A stretch of 6,825 nucleotides of DNA. Source: an uncultured Prevotella sp. GTDB lineage: Bacteria; Bacteroidota; Bacteroidia; Bacteroidales; Bacteroidaceae. The notes under the pieces are model-generated. The model saw only the letters and a program-made list of their open reading frames with translations, was not told where the DNA came from and made no database searches. The stretch is from assembly GCA_900553965.1 (NCBI GenBank), contig USFX01000152.1, forward strand, positions 1 to 6,825, given 5' to 3'. This document shows, in pieces, positions 1-5,502 of the stretch. The stretch's first letter is position 1, and every line of letters begins with the position of its first letter. A program made the translations under genes and the position numbers.

Positions 1-161
1 AATATAAAATCCTCTGCGCCTTGGCGGTCTTTGCGTTTAATATAAATATGCCTTGCAGCTTTGTGCTCAATATAAAATCCTCTGCGCCTTGGCGGTCTTT
101 GCGTTTAATATAAATATGCCTTGAGCTTTGTGCTCAATATAAAATCCTCTGCGCCTTGGCG
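1..161. repeat. Tandem 67/68-bp repeat, two full copies plus a partial third
   Basis: Copy 1 is 1-68 and copy 2 is 69-135. They are identical except for one missing base (CCTTGCAGCTTTG against CCTTGAGCTTTG). Copy 3 stops after 26 bp, at 161. Each unit looks like two related halves: both begin AATATAAA (1 and 39 in copy 1, 69 and 107 in copy 2) and continue with a CCT-rich, TTTG-containing segment. The core, CTCTGCGCCTTGGCGG then TCTTTGCGTTT, resembles the arms of the inverted repeat at 5231-5318. The array starts at the window edge, so it may be longer. It lies just past the 3' end of the minus-strand regulator gene and has no convincing open frame. Its role is unknown; near-identity of the copies suggests recent duplication. 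Confidence 0.93.
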
Positions 162-181
162 TTGAAAATAAGTTCAGAGCC

Positions 182-1081
182 TCAAACACTCATCCTGCTA
201 ATCCTCTCCCTCAGATAGCTGCGGAAGTCCTCGCTGCCCAGCACCTCGACGTTCTCAAGCAGCCCGAGGACAAAGCGCCCCACGCCCAGATAGCTGCACA
301 CCTCTATGCGCAGGAGCCAGTGCTGACCGTCGGCTTCGGGCGTTATGTAAGGCTCCGTCTGGGGATATTCCTCCGTCAGCAGACTGTAAGCCAGTCGCCC
401 CAACCGCAGCTCCACTGGCATGGTCGTCTCGCCGCTGAAGGTGAAGACGTCGGTGTGGACGCGCCGGTGGCAGTCCTCATGCTCCCAGTCGTCGGCCAGC
501 GGCATGACCGAGCCTATGCGCGAGATCTTGAACGTCTTGTTCTGACCCGTGCGTATCTCGTAGCAGCGAATCTCGTTGTTGCCGTCGAGAAACATGAACG
601 GCTCGACGACGCGGCTGGTCACCGTGTCGCTGTGGGGCGAGGAATAGTCGCGCAGGATGACAGCCTTGCGCATCTTGATGGCCTCATAGAGCGCCGTCAC
701 GTTCTGTGCCTCCTGCTCACGCATGTTCACACCGTCGAGAATCTTCAGGTCATAAAGCGCGTCGAGCTTGCGCTTGAGGTGGCGCACGTGCAGGCTACTG
801 TCGTCGACGCGGTCGAGAAGACGGCGCATGGTGATGGCCTCATCCTCGGTGAAATGGACCTTTTTGAAGAGTTTCTGGAAGAAAGGCGAGCTTTTGTCGA
901 GACTGTAGCACGTCCCGTGTTTCTCTACGGTGAAGCCGTAGTCGCGGAGAAAGTCTATGTAATAGTAGAGGCTGCGGCGCGATATGCCCAGCCGTTCGCA
1001 CAGCTGCGTGACGGTGTAGCCCCGGTTTTCGGTCATGAGCAGTATCAGCGACAGCTCGCGTTCAAGGTTGTTGTGGCGCAT
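182..1081 (-). CDS. HTH-WYL domain transcriptional regulator
   Basis: The 299-residue protein fits the DeoR/YafY-like WYL family in length and order. Residues about 7-55 form a winged helix-turn-helix (VTQLCERLGISRRSLYYYID, then a wing around GFTVEKHGTCYSL). Residues about 130-193 form a WYL domain, with EPFMFLDGNNEIRCYEIR in place of the typical WYL strand, followed by FKISRIG. A WCX-like carboxyl region ends near residue 297. The family binds DNA as dimers, and WYL is thought to sense a ligand, often nucleic acid. The frame is open up to an ATG at 1192, but the likely promoter at 1150-1157 lies inside that extension, and the extension (RRRKFITFATGPTH) looks like translated control DNA. The ATG at 1081 is therefore chosen; no clear ribosome binding site is seen. 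The gene is divergent from the acyl-CoA synthetase, so it may regulate that gene or itself. The target is unknown. Confidence 0.88.
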   Translation of the reverse strand: MRHNNLERELSLILLMTENRGYTVTQLCERLGISRRSLYYYIDFLRDYGFTVEKHGTCYSLDKSSPFFQKLFKKVHFTEDEAITMRRLLDRVDDSSLHVRHLKRKLDALYDLKILDGVNMREQEAQNVTALYEAIKMRKAVILRDYSSPHSDTVTSRVVEPFMFLDGNNEIRCYEIRTGQNKTFKISRIGSVMPLADDWEHEDCHRRVHTDVFTFSGETTMPVELRLGRLAYSLLTEEYPQTEPYITPEADGQHWLLRIEVCSYLGVGRFVLGLLENVEVLGSEDFRSYLRERISRMSV

Positions 1082-1149
1082 GGGTAAAGATATTGATGTT
1101 TCGTCCGGCCCGCCCGCCGCTGTCATGCGGCAGTGTGTCGGACCGGTTG

Positions 1150-1157
1150 CAAAGGTA
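1150..1157 (-). promoter_or_regulatory. Probable -7 element for the WYL regulator gene
   Basis: On the minus strand this reads TACCTTTG, an exact match to the Bacteroidota -7 consensus TAnnTTTG. Transcription would start near 1143 and give a leader of about 60 nt before the ATG at 1081. No good TTTG (-33) is found at the expected 19-21 bp upstream; the nearest, at 1190-1193, is too far away. The promoter may therefore be weak or depend on an activator. Confidence 0.6.
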
Positions 1158-1163
1158 ATGAAT

Positions 1164-1177
1164 TTCCTCCGGCGGAA
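1164..1177. promoter_or_regulatory. Candidate operator, imperfect palindrome
   Basis: TTCCTCCGGCGGAA is palindromic at 12 of 14 positions. It lies immediately upstream of the minus-strand -7 element, in the spacer where a bound protein would block polymerase. An autoregulatory site for the WYL protein is plausible, but this is inference from position and symmetry alone. Confidence 0.3.
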
Positions 1178-1194
1178 GCTCCCGCGGCTCAAAA

Positions 1195-1210
1195 AATTGT
1201 CCGGAATTGT
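1195..1210. promoter_or_regulatory. Candidate binding site, 10-bp-spaced direct repeat
   Basis: AATTGT-CCGG-AATTGT is a direct repeat with a 10-bp period, about one helical turn. It abuts the -33 TTTG at 1211 of the acyl-CoA synthetase promoter. Two half-sites on one face of the helix just upstream of a promoter suggest an activator or repressor site. It could also be chance in this AT-rich stretch. Confidence 0.3.
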
Positions 1211-1241
1211 TTTGCGGTCTCCGATATTTGCAATACCTTTG
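1211..1241 (+). promoter_or_regulatory. Bacteroidota-type promoter for the acyl-CoA synthetase gene
   Basis: TTTG at 1211-1214, then 19 bp, then TACCTTTG at 1234-1241 matches the Bacteroidota housekeeping promoter (TTTG, N19-20, TAnnTTTG) in both boxes and spacing. Transcription should begin near 1248, leaving a leader of about 20 nt before the ATG at 1269. This is the best promoter in the window. Confidence 0.82.
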
Positions 1242-1268
1242 CATTAAACTATAAAACAAGCAATCAGT

Positions 1269-3077
1269 ATGCAGACAGTCAGCCACCTCTCGGTGTTGAT
1301 ACATGAACAGGCCCGGAAGTACGGCGACCGCGAAGTCATGATATATAAGGACTTCGGCGGTTCAGAGTGGAAATCGTATTCGTGGAACAGCCTCTCCCGA
1401 ACGGTCAAGGTCGTGTCGAACGCGCTGCTCAACCTCGGCGTACGGCCACAGGAGAACGTGGGCGTGTTCGCGCAGAACTGCGTCCAGTATCTCTTCTCGG
1501 ATTTCGGCGCATGGGGCGTCCGCGCGGTGACGATACCGTTCTACGCCACCAGCAGCGAACAGCAGATACAGTTTATGATCAACGACGCGCAGGTGCGCTT
1601 CCTCTTCGTCGGAGAGCAGGAGCAGTATGACAAGGCCCACCGCGTCTGCGCCCTCTGCCCCACGCTGGAGCGCATCATCATCTTCGACCGTTCCGTACGC
1701 ATCAGCAACCACGATCCTCACGCGCTCTATTTCGACGACTTCCTCAAGCTGGGTGAAGGTCTGCCGAGACAGTCGGAGGTGGAGACTCTCTACGGGGAAG
1801 CCAACAATGAGGACCTCGCCAACATATTATATACGAGCGGAACCACCGGCGACAGCAAGGGCGTCATGCTCAGCCACGGCCAATATATCGCCGCCCTTGA
1901 AGCCAACGGCCGTTGCGTTCCGCTGACAGAGCGCGACCGTGTGCTCAACTTCCTGCCCTTCGCCCACATATTCGAGAAAGGATGGACGCTGCTCGCCCTC
2001 ACCGAAGGCGCCACGCTGATTGTCAACACTTATCCGCAGGAAGTCCAGAAGTCCATGCGCGAGACCCATCCGACGAGCATGTCGGCCGTGCCGCGGTTCT
2101 GGGAGAAGGTCTACAACGGTGTGATGGAAAAGATCGAATCCTCCGGAAGCATGAAGCGCAAGATATTCCGCAACGCCCTGGCCGTCGGCCGGCGTCACAA
2201 CATAGAATATATCAGCCGCGGCCGTCGCCCGCCGCTGGCCCTCCATCTGGAATATGAGATGATCAACAACACGATTTTCAGTCTCGTCCGCAAGGAGTTG
2301 GGACTGACCAATCCGAACATATTCCCCACCGCCGGAGCGGCCATATCGTCCCACGTGGAGGAGTTTGTCCACAGCATCGGTCTCAACATGCTGGCCGGCT
2401 ACGGACTGACGGAGAGTCTCGCCACGGTGAGCTGCAACCATCTCGGCAAACCATATACGCTCGGTTCCGTGGGCTATCCCATCGACAGCATCAGCGTGCG
2501 CATCAGCGATGAGGGCGAGGTGCTGCTCAAGGGCCCGACCATCACGCGAGGATACTACAACCGCGAGGACATCACGAAGGCCTCGTTCACCGAGGACGGC
2601 TATTTCCGCACGGGTGACGCCGGCTATATGAAGGACGGCGAACTATATCTGACCGACCGCATCAAGGACCTCTTCAAGACGTCCAACGGCAAGTATATCG
2701 CCCCGCAGATGATTGAGTCGAAGCTGCTCGTCGACAAATATATCGACCAGATTGCCATCATCGCCGACCAGCGCAACTTTGTCTCTGCGCTCATCATCCC
2801 CGAATACCGCCTTCTGGAGGAGTACGCACGCGAACACTCCATCGCCTTCAGCAGCCGTGAGGACCTCTGCGCCAACGAGCGTATATATAAGATGATGATG
2901 GAGCGCATCGACACTCTCCAGCAGCAGCTGGCCCACTATGAGCAGATCAAGCGCTTCACGCTCCTGCCGCATCACTTCAGCATGGAGCGAGGCGAGCTGA
3001 CCAACACGCTGAAAATCAAACGCCGCGTGCTCAACGAGAACTACAAGGCGGAGATCGACAGGATGTATGAGGGGTAG
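1269..3077 (+). CDS. Long-chain fatty acid-CoA ligase (AMP-forming, FadD-like)
   Basis: This 602-residue ANL-superfamily enzyme would activate fatty acids through an acyl-AMP and pass them to coenzyme A, on the cytosolic side of the membrane. The motifs occur in the standard order: phosphate-binding loop YTSGTTGDSKGVMLSH (188-203), FLPFAHIFE (228-236), GYGLTE (377-382), YFRTGD (445-450), hinge-region LTDRIKDLFKTSNGKYIAP (461-479), and a carboxyl LKIKRR (581-586) that should carry the catalytic lysine. The FKTSNGKYIAP segment is typical of long-chain acyl-CoA synthetases rather than acetyl-CoA synthetases, and about 600 residues is the usual length. The start lies about 20 nt behind a strong promoter and has no clear ribosome binding site. 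The gene is divergent from a WYL regulator. Chain-length preference and pathway (degradation or lipid recycling) cannot be read from the sequence. Confidence 0.93.
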   Translation: MQTVSHLSVLIHEQARKYGDREVMIYKDFGGSEWKSYSWNSLSRTVKVVSNALLNLGVRPQENVGVFAQNCVQYLFSDFGAWGVRAVTIPFYATSSEQQIQFMINDAQVRFLFVGEQEQYDKAHRVCALCPTLERIIIFDRSVRISNHDPHALYFDDFLKLGEGLPRQSEVETLYGEANNEDLANILYTSGTTGDSKGVMLSHGQYIAALEANGRCVPLTERDRVLNFLPFAHIFEKGWTLLALTEGATLIVNTYPQEVQKSMRETHPTSMSAVPRFWEKVYNGVMEKIESSGSMKRKIFRNALAVGRRHNIEYISRGRRPPLALHLEYEMINNTIFSLVRKELGLTNPNIFPTAGAAISSHVEEFVHSIGLNMLAGYGLTESLATVSCNHLGKPYTLGSVGYPIDSISVRISDEGEVLLKGPTITRGYYNREDITKASFTEDGYFRTGDAGYMKDGELYLTDRIKDLFKTSNGKYIAPQMIESKLLVDKYIDQIAIIADQRNFVSALIIPEYRLLEEYAREHSIAFSSREDLCANERIYKMMMERIDTLQQQLAHYEQIKRFTLLPHHFSMERGELTNTLKIKRRVLNENYKAEIDRMYEG

Positions 3078-3104
3078 CCCCTCCCGGCCTCCCCAAAGGG
3101 GAGG
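3069..3104 (+). repeat. GC-rich double hairpin spanning the acyl-CoA synthetase stop codon
   Basis: Two hairpins sit back to back. GAGGGG (3069-3074) and CCCCTC (3078-3083) pair around the stop codon TAG as a three-base loop. CCTCCCC (3088-3094) and GGGGAGG (3098-3104) pair around AAA. Their C-rich and G-rich arms could also pair with each other in other registers. No T-run follows, so it is not a classical intrinsic terminator. Similar GC-rich motifs at 3223-3250 and 4396-4412 suggest a dispersed intergenic repeat family. Confidence 0.7.
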
Positions 3105-3222
3105 AGAACGAAGACGGCTTATTTCTTCATTGCATCACTATATAATAATAAAAGTAGGGTGTAACATATAACACGAATATATAAGGTATAATCAATTATC
3201 ATCCCATATATCCCGCATGGCG
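3105..3222. other. AT-rich spacer upstream of prfB, no gene seen
   Basis: This stretch is AT-rich, with several TATATAA-like runs (around 3140-3150 and 3177-3190), in contrast to the GC-rich genes on both sides. No TAnnTTTG element was found, so the prfB promoter could not be placed, although this is the natural place for it. No credible small open frame is present. Confidence 0.5.
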
Positions 3223-3250
3223 TCCCTCTTGGGGGGGGGACTACAGGGGG
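3223..3250. repeat. Eroded GC-rich repeat with a nine-G homopolymer upstream of prfB
   Basis: TCCCTCTT is followed by nine G (3231-3239), ACTACA and five more G (3246-3250). It resembles the C-rich/G-rich hairpin repeats at 3069-3104 and 4396-4412, but with an expanded G tract. The tract ends 24 bp before the prfB ATG, inside the probable leader. Slippage could change its length. The AGGGGG at 3245-3250 is about 13 nt from the ATG, rather far for a good ribosome binding site. Confidence 0.55.
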
Positions 3251-3263
3251 CTTTCCTATAATT

Positions 3264-4385
3264 ATGATAACAGCAGACCAACTGAAAGACGTCATGGAGC
3301 GCGCCGAGTCGTTGCGCCGCTATCTTGACATAGACCGTAAGAAGATTGAATTTGAGGAGGAGGACCTCCGCACTCAGGCACCCGACTTTTGGGACGACCC
3401 GAAGCGGGCGGAAGAGCAGATGAAGAAGGTGAAGGGCATCAAAAGGTGGATTGACGGATACAACGAAGTGCGCCTTGCCGCCGACGAGCTTCAGCTGGCC
3501 TTCGACTTCTATAAGGACGAGATGGTCACGGAAGAGGAGGTCGACGAGGACTATCGCCGTGCCATCGAGGCCATCGAGAGCCTTGAAATGAAGAACATGC
3601 TGCGCCAAAAGGAAGACCCGATGGACGTGGTGATGAAGATAAACAGCGGTGCCGGCGGCACGGAGAGCCAGGACTGGGCGCAGATGCTCATGCGTATGTA
3701 TCAGCGCTGGGCCGAGGCTAACGGCCACAAGGTCACCATCAGCAACCTTCAGGACGGCGATGAGGCCGGCATAAAGAGCGTCACGATGCAGATAGAGGGC
3801 GGCGAATATGCCTACGGCTACCTCAAGAGCGAGAATGGAGTCCACCGTCTGGTGCGCGTCTCGCCGTTCAACGCGCAGGGCAAGCGCATGACGAGCTTCG
3901 CCAGCGTGTTCGTCTCGCCGCTCGTCGACGACACCATTGAGGTCTACGTAGACCCCGCCAAGGTCAGCTGGGACCTGTTCCGAAGCGGCGGTGCTGGAGG
4001 TCAGAACGTCAACAAGGTGGAGACCGGCGTGCGTCTGCGCTATCAGTATGTGGACCCAGACACGGGCGAGGAGGAGGAAATCCTCATCGAGAACACCGAG
4101 AGCCGCAAGCAGCTGGAGAACCGCAACAATGCCATGCGCCTTCTGAAGTCGCAGCTCTATGACCGCGCGATGAAGAAGCGCCTCGAAGCGCAGGCCAAGA
4201 TTGAAGCCGGAAAGAAGAAGATAGAGTGGGGAAGCCAGATACGCAGCTACGTCTTCGACGACCGCCGCGTCAAGGACCACCGCACAAACTATCAGACGAC
4301 GGACGTCGACGGCGTCATGGACGGAAAGATTGACGGTTTCATCAAAGCCTATCTGATGGAATTCCCGGTCAACGAAGAGGAGTAG
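3264..4385 (+). CDS. prfB: Peptide chain release factor 2
   Basis: This class I release factor recognises UGA and UAA in the ribosomal A site and triggers peptidyl-tRNA hydrolysis. The 373-residue protein has the RF2 tripeptide SPF (200-202) that reads the stop codon, and the universal GGQ (245-247, in SGGAGGQNVNKVETGVRL) that enters the peptidyl-transferase centre. The SPF motif separates it from RF1 (PxT). The segment YVDPDTGEEEEILIEN after GGQ is longer than in Escherichia coli and is, from recall, usual in Bacteroidota. The start MITADQLKDVMERAESLRRY aligns with the family amino terminus. Most bacterial prfB genes carry an in-frame UGA near codon 26 bypassed by +1 frameshifting; here the frame is continuous. 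A small membrane protein and a CYTH gene follow in the same direction. Confidence 0.97.
   Translation: MITADQLKDVMERAESLRRYLDIDRKKIEFEEEDLRTQAPDFWDDPKRAEEQMKKVKGIKRWIDGYNEVRLAADELQLAFDFYKDEMVTEEEVDEDYRRAIEAIESLEMKNMLRQKEDPMDVVMKINSGAGGTESQDWAQMLMRMYQRWAEANGHKVTISNLQDGDEAGIKSVTMQIEGGEYAYGYLKSENGVHRLVRVSPFNAQGKRMTSFASVFVSPLVDDTIEVYVDPAKVSWDLFRSGGAGGQNVNKVETGVRLRYQYVDPDTGEEEEILIENTESRKQLENRNNAMRLLKSQLYDRAMKKRLEAQAKIEAGKKKIEWGSQIRSYVFDDRRVKDHRTNYQTTDVDGVMDGKIDGFIKAYLMEFPVNEEE
3321..3329 (+). other. Position of the missing RF2 programmed-frameshift site
   Basis: Codons 20-22 are TAT CTT GAC. In Escherichia coli and most bacteria the same place reads TAT CTT TGA C, where UGA stalls translation and +1 slippage on CTT restores the frame. 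One T fewer here gives a continuous frame encoding the same Tyr-Leu-Asp. The upstream AGGGGG that stimulates slippage is replaced by TTGCGCCGC. The autoregulatory switch is therefore absent. Confidence 0.85.
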
Positions 4386-4395
4386 CGGACCCCAA

Positions 4396-4412
4396 CTCTC
4401 CCGAGGGGAGGG
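4396..4412. repeat. GC-rich hairpin just after prfB
   Basis: CTCTCCC (4396-4402) pairs with GGGAGGG (4406-4412) around a GAG loop, seven pairs including one G-T. It starts 11 bp after the prfB stop and no T-run follows. It matches in style the hairpins near 3069-3104 and 3223-3250, so it reads better as a dispersed repeat than as a dedicated terminator, although it could protect the 3' end of the message. Confidence 0.55.
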
Positions 4413-4414
4413 AG

Positions 4415-4445
4415 CCTGATATGTCTGTAAGACAAAAATATCGGG
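4415..4445 (+). other. Bulged stem-loop in the prfB to small-gene gap
   Basis: CCTGATA (4415-4421) pairs with TATCGGG (4439-4445), and TGTCT (4422-4426) pairs with AGACA (4430-4434) around a GTA loop. Four A (4435-4438) bulge out of one side. That makes twelve pairs with one G-T. No T-run follows. The rest of the gap, 4446-4547, shows no promoter match and no convincing gene. Confidence 0.35.
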
Positions 4446-4547
4446 AGATGAGAAACCTCGATTGAGTCATGGCGAAGAAAGGGAAAAGAATGGAATTGCC
4501 GATGAAATGGACAAAAATCAATAAATAATAATCAACATAATTGACCT

Positions 4548-4697
4548 ATGGGAAAGAATAACAAGAAAAATCCGCGCCGCGCTGCATACGAGGCACGTCA
4601 GGAGAAGGAAGGACAGAAGGTTGTCAAGTGGATATTCGCCATGCTCGTGGTGCTGGCCTTGTGCTTCATGGCCTATTACATGTACATAATGTCATAA
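4548..4697 (+). CDS. Small single-span membrane protein, function unknown
   Basis: This 49-residue reading frame begins ATG GGA AAG AAT and ends at TAA 4695-4697. It is too short for most gene finders. The first 27 residues are strongly basic and polar (MGKNNKKNPRRAAYEARQEK). Residues about 28-48 form one hydrophobic helix rich in Leu, Val, Met and Tyr (WIFAMLVVLALCFMAYYMYI). The positive-inside rule puts the amino end in the cytoplasm. The stop lies only 8 bp before the CYTH start, which suggests co-transcription and perhaps coupled translation. It does not look like a cleaved signal peptide, because the hydrophobic stretch runs to the carboxyl end. I do not recognise a family with a known role. 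The charge pattern, the hydrophobic span and the tight spacing argue for a real gene. Confidence 0.75.
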   Translation: MGKNNKKNPRRAAYEARQEKEGQKVVKWIFAMLVVLALCFMAYYMYIMS

Positions 4698-4705
4698 GCG
4701 GAAGG

Positions 4706-5197
4706 ATGAGCGAACAGGAGATTGAACGCAAGTTTCTGGTGCTCGACGACACCTACAAGCAGCTGGCTTTCGACAGCAGCCGCATCAAACAGGGATATAT
4801 TTGCAGCGGCCACGGACGCACGGTGAGAGTGCGCGTCCGTGGCCGCTGTGGTTTTCTGACCATCAAGGGGCCGTCGGACGCAGCCGGGCTGAGCCGCTAT
4901 GAGTTCGAGAAGGAAATCACGCTGGAGGAGGCCGAAGAGCTTTTCCGGCTCTGCGAACCGGGCGTGATTGACAAGACGCGCTGGCTCGTGCGCAGCGGAC
5001 GTCATGTCTTTGAGGTCGACGAGTTCTACGGCGAGAACGAGGGACTGGTCATGGCCGAGGTAGAGCTGTCTTCTGAGGACGAACCATACGAAAAGCCCCA
5101 TTTCATCGGGCGCGAGGTCACGGGCGACCGCCGTTTCTACAACTCCCATCTGCGCCAATACCCGTTCTCCATTTGGGGCAAGACGCTCGGAGAATAG
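4706..5197 (+). CDS. CYTH-domain (triphosphate tunnel) protein
   Basis: This 163-residue single-domain protein belongs to the CYTH superfamily, whose members hydrolyse inorganic triphosphate or related triphosphates, or make cyclic AMP (class IV cyclases), inside a beta-barrel tunnel. The signature ExExK is E5-I-E7-R-K9. Charged strands that line such tunnels follow: TVRVRVRG (39-46), FLTIKG (50-55), RYEFEKE (64-70), DKTRW (89-93), FEVDEF (102-107) and AEVELSSEDE (117-126). All expected acidic and basic positions seem present, so it should be active. The length suits short bacterial tripolyphosphatase-type members, which I favour over cyclase. The ATG at 4706, just after GGAAGG and 8 bp past the small membrane protein gene, gives the standard start SEQEIERKF. 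The frame extends to 4628, but only by overlapping that gene. A perfect 16-bp inverted repeat lies within codons 33-48. Confidence 0.9.
   Translation: MSEQEIERKFLVLDDTYKQLAFDSSRIKQGYICSGHGRTVRVRVRGRCGFLTIKGPSDAAGLSRYEFEKEITLEEAEELFRLCEPGVIDKTRWLVRSGRHVFEVDEFYGENEGLVMAEVELSSEDEPYEKPHFIGREVTGDRRFYNSHLRQYPFSIWGKTLGE
4804..4848. repeat. Perfect 16-bp inverted repeat inside the CYTH gene
   Basis: CAGCGGCCACGGACGC (4804-4819) is the exact reverse complement of 4833-4848, with 13 bases between the arms. The RNA could form a very stable GC-rich hairpin, and A4820-C4821 could also pair with G4829-T4830 across a two-base bulge. The stem encodes residues of about 33-48, including the basic TVRVRVRG strand. 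Confidence 0.9.
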
Positions 5198-5230
5198 CGC
5201 GATGAAACCGCGGTTTTCTGACTCCGACCG

Positions 5231-5318
5231 AACAAACGCAGAGAGCGCAAAGACGCAAAAGTATCATGTATCCGGAATGGATACGGGCCTTTGCGTCTTT
5301 GCACTCTCTGCGTTTGTT
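5231..5318. repeat. Large inverted repeat after the CYTH gene, possible terminator
   Basis: The arms 5231-5259 and 5290-5318 pair at 28 of 29 positions (the mismatch is C5246 against A5303). Inside, GTATC (5261-5265) pairs with GATAC (5280-5284), so most of the 88 bp can fold into one long hairpin. The core, AACGCAGAG then CAAAGACGCAAA, is related to the tandem repeat at 1-161. A T-rich stretch (TTTGTTATTTTCTT) follows the right arm, so the element may end transcription of the CYTH unit before the acyltransferase promoter. A 12-bp palindrome, AAACCGCGGTTT, lies just upstream at 5205-5216. Confidence 0.9.
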
Positions 5319-5374
5319 ATTTTCTTCCGCCCCAGAAACAGCCGTCCTTGACACCACCGGTCGCAGACAGACAA

Positions 5375-5409
5375 CTCATAACCCGTAATCCGAAACCCGT
5401 AATTTTTAA
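5375..5409. repeat. Degenerate 7-bp tandem repeat
   Basis: Five consecutive heptamers read CTCATAA, CCCGTAA, TCCGAAA, CCCGTAA and TTTTTAA. The second and fourth are identical and every unit ends in AA. The array lies about 50-90 bp upstream of the acyltransferase promoter. It may be an eroded short repeat or a set of phased protein sites. Confidence 0.55.
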
Positions 5410-5461
5410 TCATTTTGGTCTATTTTCTGTTAAAAAGCATACAATTCTCAAAGATTTCTGT

Positions 5462-5469
5462 TACTTTTG
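5462..5469 (+). promoter_or_regulatory. Probable -7 element for the PlsC-like acyltransferase gene
   Basis: TACTTTTG matches the Bacteroidota -7 consensus TAnnTTTG. No clear TTTG is found about 19-20 bp upstream. Transcription would begin near 5476, which leaves a leader of about 27 nt to the ATG at 5503. The upstream TTG at 5467, which opens the frame, lies inside this element and so cannot be the start. Confidence 0.6.
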
Positions 5470-5502
5470 CAGAACGTTAGTGTTTTACGTATCAGGAGAG
5501 AA

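Noticed and set aside
320..1087. Long plus-strand reading frame of 255 codons opposite the WYL gene
   Set aside because: It is antisense to a protein with clear HTH and WYL motifs, has no recognisable domain, and is rich in His, Val and Ala as expected for a shadow frame in GC-rich DNA.
1082..1192. Amino-terminal extension of the WYL protein to the ATG at 1192
   Set aside because: It would include the probable -7 element at 1150-1157, and its composition is unlike a folded domain; the start at 1081 leads directly into the helix-turn-helix.
1827..2441. Minus-strand reading frame of 204 codons inside the acyl-CoA synthetase gene
   Set aside because: It is antisense to conserved motifs of the synthetase and has no promoter or domain of its own.
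3192..4280. Minus-strand reading frame of 362 codons opposite prfB
   Set aside because: prfB on the other strand is unmistakable (SPF, GGQ). The antisense product is a Leu, His, Ala and Val-rich shadow without known motifs.
4469..4528. 19-codon frame (MAKKGKRMELPMKWTKINK) before the small membrane protein gene
   Set aside because: It is very short and basic, and has no ribosome binding site or conservation evidence; AAA-rich DNA readily gives such frames.
4628..4705. Upstream ATG extension of the CYTH protein
   Set aside because: It overlaps the small membrane protein gene in another frame and adds residues before the standard CYTH start.
5231..5318. CRISPR or insertion-sequence end
   Set aside because: There is one inverted pair with no regularly spaced repeats or spacers, and no transposase gene or target duplication nearby.
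5467..5502. TTG start 12 codons upstream for the PlsC-like gene
   Set aside because: The TTG lies within the TACTTTTG promoter element, so it would not be transcribed. The ATG at 5503 has AGGAG at 4 nt.
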